DNA from: Anditalea sp035461405
GTDB taxonomy: Bacteria > Bacteroidota > Bacteroidia > Cytophagales > Cyclobacteriaceae
DNA: 17,936 nucleotides
Assembly: GCA_035461405.1 (NCBI GenBank)
Contig: DATHVH010000160.1
Span: forward strand, 1-17,936
Direction: 5' to 3'
The notes under the pieces are model-generated. The model did not search any database, was not told the origin of the DNA, and saw only the letters and a list, made by a program, of their open reading frames with translations. This document shows positions 14,335 to 17,936 of the stretch, piece after piece. The first letter of the stretch is position 1; every line of letters starts with the position of its first letter. The position numbers and the translations under genes were made by a program.

Positions 14335-14335
14335 T

Positions 14336-15451
14336 ATGGCTACTAGAAGAGAATTCCTCACAAATAGTATTAAGTTATCAGCAGCAGCTGGATTGGCACC
14401 TATGCTTCCAATATTTAATGCTTCCGCTATTCATAATATAGAATCTGGACCTTTGAGTAATCCCAAAAGTCTATTTCGAAATATAAATTTACCTTCAAAT
14501 TATGGTTTAGGTGGTGTGGCTATAGGAAATGCTTTCCGTCCCACGACTGATGAACAGGCTCAGGAGGCAATGGAAGCTGCTTGGGAAGCTGGAGTTCGTT
14601 TTTATGACACTTCACCTTATTATGGTTTAGGGTTAAGTGAGAGGAGATTTGGGAGATTTTTACATAATAAAAAGCGGGAAGATTATATTTTAGCTACTAA
14701 GATTGGCAGGATTATGAAACCCACCAGTGAAAAACAGGATACCATGTGGAAAGACCCTGCACCATTCAAATATGATTATGACTATAGCGCCTCTGGTACT
14801 CGTAGGTCTATTGAAGACAGCCTGCAACGAATGGGGATAGAAAGTATAGATATAGTTTTTATCCATGATCTTTCCCCTGAAAATGAAGAAATGGACTGGG
14901 AGGAAAACTTTAGAAAAGCAGAAAAAGGAGCAATGCCCGAACTAGTAAAGATGCGTGAAGAAGGTTTAATTAAAGGTTGGGGAATGGGCGTAAACCGGAT
15001 AGAACCAATACTAAAAGCAATTGAAGCTTCCGATCCTGATATATGTCTGACGGCTACACAGTACTCACTGATTGAACATGAGGATGCACTTAATCGCTTA
15101 TTCCCGGTCTGTGAGAAAAATAATGTGACTTTAATATCGGGGGCTCCCTTGAACTCCGGGTTTTTGGCAGGAATAGATAGGTATAATTATAGTGAAAATA
15201 TTCCCGAGCGTTTTATTGAAAAAAGGAAAAAGCTTCATCAAATGTCAGAAAAGCACGGGGTAGATTTACGCACTGCTGCATTACAGTTTTGCGCTGCTCC
15301 ATCTATTATGGCCGCAGTAATACCCGGTACCAGATATGCCGACCAGGCTAAAGAAAATGTAGCTTCTATGACAGCCAAGATTCCAGCGGCATATTGGCAA
15401 GAATTAAAGCAGGAGGGATTAATAGAAGAAAACGCTCCGGTGCCACAGTAA
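14336..15451 (+). CDS. Tat-exported aldo/keto reductase
   Basis: A 371-residue protein with a twin-arginine signal peptide (ATRREFL, Arg4-Arg5, then SAAAGLAPMLP), so it should be exported folded with its cofactor. The mature part is a TIM-barrel aldo/keto reductase with the complete catalytic tetrad Asp91 and Tyr96 (YDTSPYYG), Lys122 (ILATKIG) and His177 (VFIHDL). The block 'FYDTSPYYGLGLSERRFGRFL' is typical of the D-threo-aldose 1-dehydrogenase / pyridoxal 4-dehydrogenase branch. Late blocks are 'LISGAPLNSGFLAG' and 'AAVIPGTRYADQAKENVASM' for NAD(P) binding. An exported NAD(P)-dependent enzyme is odd, since the periplasm has no free cofactor pool, but Tat-type oxidoreductases are common in this phylum. 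The ATG at 14336 follows a repeat-rich leader with no ribosome site. Substrate unknown. Confidence 0.93.
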   Translation: MATRREFLTNSIKLSAAAGLAPMLPIFNASAIHNIESGPLSNPKSLFRNINLPSNYGLGGVAIGNAFRPTTDEQAQEAMEAAWEAGVRFYDTSPYYGLGLSERRFGRFLHNKKREDYILATKIGRIMKPTSEKQDTMWKDPAPFKYDYDYSASGTRRSIEDSLQRMGIESIDIVFIHDLSPENEEMDWEENFRKAEKGAMPELVKMREEGLIKGWGMGVNRIEPILKAIEASDPDICLTATQYSLIEHEDALNRLFPVCEKNNVTLISGAPLNSGFLAGIDRYNYSENIPERFIEKRKKLHQMSEKHGVDLRTAALQFCAAPSIMAAVIPGTRYADQAKENVASMTAKIPAAYWQELKQEGLIEENAPVPQ

Positions 15452-15934
15452 CATTGGTAGACTGGTCCTCAATCGATTGATAATAAAATAGATGATAGAA
15501 TACCTTTAATGGGTAAAAAGTATAATATTACAGATTATACATCCATGGGTCTTAACTCAGGGATATATTTGTTTTACACCCAAGATATTTTAATCAAAAT
15601 GTTTTTTAAGCATCATCACTTTTTTTGTCATGTCCTAAAATTACTTAACACGTTATTTTTCTTATCAATGCTTTAATATTACGTACCTGCGACACGGCAT
15701 AATACCTTATTTTAACATTCTATCAACATTCCGTATCTAAGGCATCGTCAATTCTTTATCTCTAACTTTTCACTTCTCACCTTACAATTTCAAACATCTT
15801 AAATCAAACCTCTCAATTATCCATAAATAAATAGAACCGCTTAGCAATCAGATACAGCATATAATCTCGGACATGTATATGGATTTAAGATCATTTTATT
15901 ATTTTACATCCTCATAAATATATACCCAAATAAT
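15452..15934. other. Intergenic region with palindrome and G-free tract
   Basis: This spacer of 483 bases separates the reductase and acylase genes. A perfect 12-bp palindrome TCAATCGATTGA (15469-15480) lies just after the reductase stop codon. From 15748 to 15833 the plus strand has no G at all for 86 bases and includes loosely repeated CACTT/CACTTCT-type units (about 15762-15783). No gene, no clear terminator after the reductase and no convincing promoter were found. Confidence 0.55.
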
Positions 15935-17936
15935 ATGCTTAAGAAAGTACCCTTATTTATTCTCATTTTTACCTTTTTCCTTACCGCAAATGCCCAAGAG
16001 GATCTTGGACGTTGGGAGAGACATGCTCAGAATACCGAAATAATACGAGACCAGTGGGGCATTCCCCATATTTATGGCAAAACTGATGCTGATGCTGTAT
16101 TTGGATTAATGTATGCCCAGTGTGAAGATGATTTCAATAGGGTAGAGGTAAACTTTATTACTGCCATGGGGCGCATGGCAGAAGTGGAAGGAATAAATGA
16201 ACTCTATGCGGATTTGAGAATGAGGCTTTATATAGATCCTGTTACCGTAAAGGAGGAATATGAAAATAGTCCTGAATGGCTGAAAGACCTAATGAATGCC
16301 TGGGCAGATGGTATAAATTTTTATCTACATACTCACCCTGAAGTTAAGCCTAAGCTTCTTACCAAATTTGAACCATGGATGGCCTTGACTTTCAGTGAAG
16401 GTAGTATTGGCGGAGATATCGAAACTATTTCCGTAAATAGATTAAAAGAGTTTTATGATAGTGATTTTCATGCACACCTTACCTACACTGAGAGGAATTT
16501 TGATGAAGAACCAAAAGGTTCTAATGGTTTTGCCATAGCTCCAAAGCTAACCCAAAATGGAAATGCATTACTTATGATCAATCCCCACACATCATTTTAC
16601 TTCAGACCTGAGGTTCATGTGGTGAGTGAGGAAGGATTAAATGCCTATGGAGCGGTCACTTGGGGTCAGTTTTTTGTTTATCAGGGGTTTAATGAATATA
16701 ATGGGTGGATGCACACCTCGAGTAAAGCAGATGCGATAGATCACTATGCGCTTACAGTAGAAGAAAGAAATGGCAGATTCTTTTACAAATTTGGGAATGA
16801 GTGGAAACCGCTCAGAGAAAAAACTATTAATCTTAAATATAAAGAAGATGGCAAAATTAATAGTAGGGAAATAACAGCCTATTATAGCCATCATGGCCCT
16901 GTCATTAGAGAGGAAGATGATAAGTGGATAGCCATTGCGCTAATGGTGGAGCGTGAAAAAGCTTTGACCCAATCCTACAAAAGGACCAAAACTTCAAGTC
17001 ATGAGGAATACAAACAGGTGATGGAACTGAAAACCAACTCTTCAAACAATACCGTTTATGCAGATCGAGATGGAAACATCGTTTACTATCACGGTAACTT
17101 TATTCCTATCAGAGATAAAAGATTTGATTGGAGAAATGTGGTGGATGGAAGCAACCCAGATACAGACTGGAAAGGTTTACATGATATTGAAGAGATGATT
17201 TATATAGAAAATCCTGAGAACGGATGGATTCAAAATGCAAACTCTACTCCATTTACCGCTGCTGGAGATCACAGCCCAGATCCAGCTGATTATCCTGCTT
17301 ATATAGCCTGGGATCTTGAAAATGCAAGAGGATTAAATGCAGTTCGTTTGCTAAATAATCAGGATAATTTTACCCTTCAAAGTTTGATTGATCTTTCTTA
17401 TGATCCTTCATTACTAGCATTTGAACCGCTTATACCCGTTCTGGTAAAGGCATATAATAATTTAGGCAATAACGATTCTAGAAAAGCTGATCTTAAAGCA
17501 CCGATTGACACTTTGCAACAGTGGAATCTTCACACAGGTACTAATTCTGTTGCTACTGCATTAGCGGTACATTTTGGTTCTCATTTGGTAAGAAAAACAG
17601 CTTCAATAGAAAGACCATGGGATGCTTACATATTTGATTTTATAGCAGAGAATGCTTCGGATACTATGTTTATAGAAGCACTGGAAAATGCTATTACACA
17701 AATGGAAGAGGATTTTGGAAGTTGGAATACGCCTTGGGGAGACATCAATAGATTTCAGAGAATCACTCCAGCTATCCAAGGAAAGTTTGATGATGACCAA
17801 CCCAGTATTCCTATTCCATATAATTCTTCTTTTTATGGCTCTTTAGCTGCATATGGCAGTAGGCAATATCCGAATACCAAACAATGGTATGGGTCTGTTG
17901 GAAACAGTTTTGTTGCTGCTGTAGAATTTGGCGATA
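15935..17936 (+). CDS. Penicillin acylase family protein, C-terminus missing
   Basis: An Ntn-hydrolase precursor, open from the ATG at 15935 to the window end (667 codons, no stop reached). A signal peptide covers residues 1-20 (ending TANA, then QED), so the enzyme is periplasmic. The alpha-chain part has 'EIIRDQWGIPHIYGKTDADAVFGLMYAQCEDDF', typical of the family. Ser196 in 'PKGSNGFAIAP' is the expected self-cleavage site and catalytic N-terminal nucleophile of the beta chain, and 'GNALLMINPHTSF' follows as usual. 'IQNANSTPF' (Asn434/Asn436) matches the oxyanion-hole asparagine block. Relatives remove acyl groups from penicillins, acyl-homoserine lactones or other amides; the GSNGFA and NPHTSF variants point to the non-penicillin acylase branch, but no substrate can be assigned. 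There is no luxI or luxR gene nearby. Start without ribosome site. Confidence 0.92.
   Translation, partial: MLKKVPLFILIFTFFLTANAQEDLGRWERHAQNTEIIRDQWGIPHIYGKTDADAVFGLMYAQCEDDFNRVEVNFITAMGRMAEVEGINELYADLRMRLYIDPVTVKEEYENSPEWLKDLMNAWADGINFYLHTHPEVKPKLLTKFEPWMALTFSEGSIGGDIETISVNRLKEFYDSDFHAHLTYTERNFDEEPKGSNGFAIAPKLTQNGNALLMINPHTSFYFRPEVHVVSEEGLNAYGAVTWGQFFVYQGFNEYNGWMHTSSKADAIDHYALTVEERNGRFFYKFGNEWKPLREKTINLKYKEDGKINSREITAYYSHHGPVIREEDDKWIAIALMVEREKALTQSYKRTKTSSHEEYKQVMELKTNSSNNTVYADRDGNIVYYHGNFIPIRDKRFDWRNVVDGSNPDTDWKGLHDIEEMIYIENPENGWIQNANSTPFTAAGDHSPDPADYPAYIAWDLENARGLNAVRLLNNQDNFTLQSLIDLSYDPSLLAFEPLIPVLVKAYNNLGNNDSRKADLKAPIDTLQQWNLHTGTNSVATALAVHFGSHLVRKTASIERPWDAYIFDFIAENASDTMFIEALENAITQMEEDFGSWNTPWGDINRFQRITPAIQGKFDDDQPSIPIPYNSSFYGSLAAYGSRQYPNTKQWYGSVGNSFVAAVEFGD

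Noticed and set aside
16637..16894. Minus-strand open frame of 85 codons inside the acylase gene
   Set aside because: The plus-strand acylase frame is continuous and has clear family motifs; the opposite frame is a shadow.
15935..17936. Acylase as part of a quorum-quenching locus
   Set aside because: No luxI, luxR or other acyl-homoserine-lactone gene is in the window, and the family covers many amide substrates.

Overview
The window comes from an AT-rich genome (by eye roughly one third G+C) and reads as a member of the Bacteroidota, most likely a free-living Cytophagales-type bacterium. The grounds are the families present (7TMR-DISM receptor start, fasciclin-domain export protein, Bacteroidota-type esterase, Tat-type aldo/keto reductase, periplasmic penicillin-acylase-type hydrolase), the almost complete lack of Shine-Dalgarno sequences before the start codons, and long AT-rich spacers. 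No tRNA, rRNA, transposase, integrase or CRISPR array was seen. The genus is inference and cannot be fixed from the sequence alone.

Layout. Positions 1-277 (minus) are the start of a 7TMR-DISM-type sensor, cut by the window edge. A fasciclin protein (plus, 609-1241) and an esterase (minus, 1367-2191) converge on a strong hairpin terminator. From 2192 to about 3930 there is a loose region with one unrecognised 208-residue protein, a 46-residue basic helical peptide gene and several structured non-coding stretches. From 3940 to 12935 every recognised gene is on the minus strand: a small membrane protein, an ECF sigma factor with no anti-sigma gene beside it, a Na+/Ca2+ exchanger, a tiny CxxC protein, pirin, glycogen phosphorylase, a group 3 truncated haemoglobin, a lipoprotein and an Hsp20 chaperone. 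From 13242 to the end everything is on the plus strand: CsbD, a YjlB-like cupin, a Tat-exported aldo/keto reductase and a truncated penicillin-acylase-family gene.

Together the centre looks like a stress and low-energy survival cluster: alternative sigma factor, small heat-shock protein, CsbD, glycogen breakdown, haemoglobin, pirin and calcium/sodium exchange. Most genes have their own gaps and terminators, so this is a neighbourhood of single genes rather than one operon; only glgP-pirin (77 bases apart) is close enough to suggest joint transcription. Regulation of the cluster by the local ECF factor is possible but is not shown by the sequence.

Most worth a second look are: hsp20 as the only recognised gene with a full Shine-Dalgarno sequence; an orphan plus-strand terminator at 7248-7284 that implies an unannotated small RNA; a possible three-way-junction RNA at 5466-5571; a 22-bp perfect hairpin that contains the stop codon of a tiny gene at 3882-3928; and a G-free tract upstream of the acylase gene.
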